A DNA stretch of 14,145 nt from Bacteroidota bacterium (GTDB lineage: Bacteria; Bacteroidota; Bacteroidia; Chitinophagales; Chitinophagaceae). A model generated the notes under the pieces. That model saw nothing but the letters and a program-made list of their open reading frames with translations, ran no database searches and had not been told where the DNA came from. The stretch covers positions 1-14,145 of the forward strand of contig JAEWBD010000239.1 in assembly GCA_023391315.1 (NCBI GenBank). Reading direction: 5' to 3'. Position 1 is the stretch's first letter, and each line of letters opens with the position of its first letter. Positions 13,645 through 14,145 of the stretch are shown piece by piece. Both the position numbers and the translations under genes were made by a program.

Positions 13645-14145
13645 ATGAACGAAGAAATCTTTGAGCAAAGAATAAATCTTGAAGAACTGAATAAAGCAGT
13701 TTTCAAACTTCAATCCGAAATAAAAAAAGTTATTGTGGGGCAGGATGATATGGTGCGTTTAATTATGGTGGCGCTGCTTGCCAATGGCCATGTATTAATT
13801 GAAGGTGTTCCTGGCGTTGCCAAAACATTAACGGCAAGGCTTGTTGCGAAGTGTTTAAAAACAGGTTTCAGCCGCATTCAGTTTACACCCGATCTTATGC
13901 CAAGCGATGTGCTCGGCACTAATATTTTCAATCCCGGCACCGGCCAGTTTGAATTTAAGCGCGGGCCCGTTTTCAGCAATATTGTTTTGATTGATGAAAT
14001 AAACCGTGCGCCTGCAAAAACGCAGGCAGCCTTGTTTGAAGTAATGCAGGAACAACAGGTAACTATGGATGGTATTACGCATGTAATGAATAATCCTTTC
14101 ATGGTTATTGCAACACAAAACCCTATCGAACAGGAAGGTACATAC
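13645..14145 (+). CDS. MoxR family AAA+ ATPase, N-terminal part (3' end outside window)
   Basis: The frame runs 167 codons from ATG 13645 and leaves the window open. It carries Walker A GVPGVAKT (54-61), the LMPSDVLGTNIFNP segment (84-97) characteristic of MoxR, Walker B VLIDEIN (114-120), and sensor 1 ATQNP (156-160). The pre-Walker IVGQDDMVRLIMVALLANGH (30-49) is also typical. MoxR ATPases are chaperone-like hexamers that work with von Willebrand factor A proteins, often in Bacteroidota aerotolerance-type (BatA/B) operons together with a DUF58 protein. Those genes would be expected to the right of the window. The missing part should hold the arginine finger, sensor 2 and the C-terminal lid. 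A weak -7 box, TATCATTG (13617-13624), lies 20 bp before the start. The 219-bp gap shared with the divergent amidohydrolase gene shows no other clear element. Confidence 0.95.
   Translation, partial: MNEEIFEQRINLEELNKAVFKLQSEIKKVIVGQDDMVRLIMVALLANGHVLIEGVPGVAKTLTARLVAKCLKTGFSRIQFTPDLMPSDVLGTNIFNPGTGQFEFKRGPVFSNIVLIDEINRAPAKTQAALFEVMQEQQVTMDGITHVMNNPFMVIATQNPIEQEGTY

Overview
The window looks like a chromosomal segment of a Bacteroidota bacterium, most likely of the Chitinophagaceae or a close relative. Four things support this: a SusD/RagB C-terminus, start codons almost without Shine-Dalgarno sequences, promoter elements resembling the Bacteroidota TAnnTTTG -7 box, and AT-rich intergenic DNA with moderate-GC genes. 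The genus is inference. No tRNA, rRNA, CRISPR array, insertion sequence or prophage gene is visible, and no gap between genes exceeds about 220 bases.

Layout from left to right. (1) The 3' end of a SusD-like nutrient-binding lipoprotein gene, closed by a strong terminator. (2) A PLP enzyme of the Cys/Met metabolism family. (3) A compact ABC transporter, with an ATPase and a ~10-TM membrane protein overlapping by ATGA. (4) Convergent to it, an Old Yellow Enzyme alkene reductase, divergent from an HxlR-type regulator. Two copies of a 17-bp dyad lie between these two genes. (5) A minus-strand operon for a second, larger ABC exporter (ATPase, then a ~12-TM permease). (6) A two-gene module of a DUF6922-like small protein and an AbiEii/AbiGii nucleotidyltransferase toxin, overlapping by 46 bp. 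It sits behind an inverted repeat and a -7 box that almost touches the start codon. (7) A secreted M1 zinc metallopeptidase. (8) A minus-strand pair: a lipoprotein amidohydrolase followed by a D-2-hydroxyacid dehydrogenase. The dehydrogenase's last codons form one arm of a perfect 16-bp hairpin shared with the convergent peptidase gene. (9) The 5' part of a MoxR AAA+ ATPase, cut by the window edge.

The genes are mostly unrelated housekeeping, transport and stress functions. The two units that read as self-contained systems are the HxlR/ene-reductase pair (a probable response to electrophiles or quinones) and the AbiEii-type toxin-antitoxin pair, whose partner is much smaller than classical AbiEi. 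The toxin pair is the best candidate here for an incompletely described system. All functional calls come from motif recognition, without database searches.
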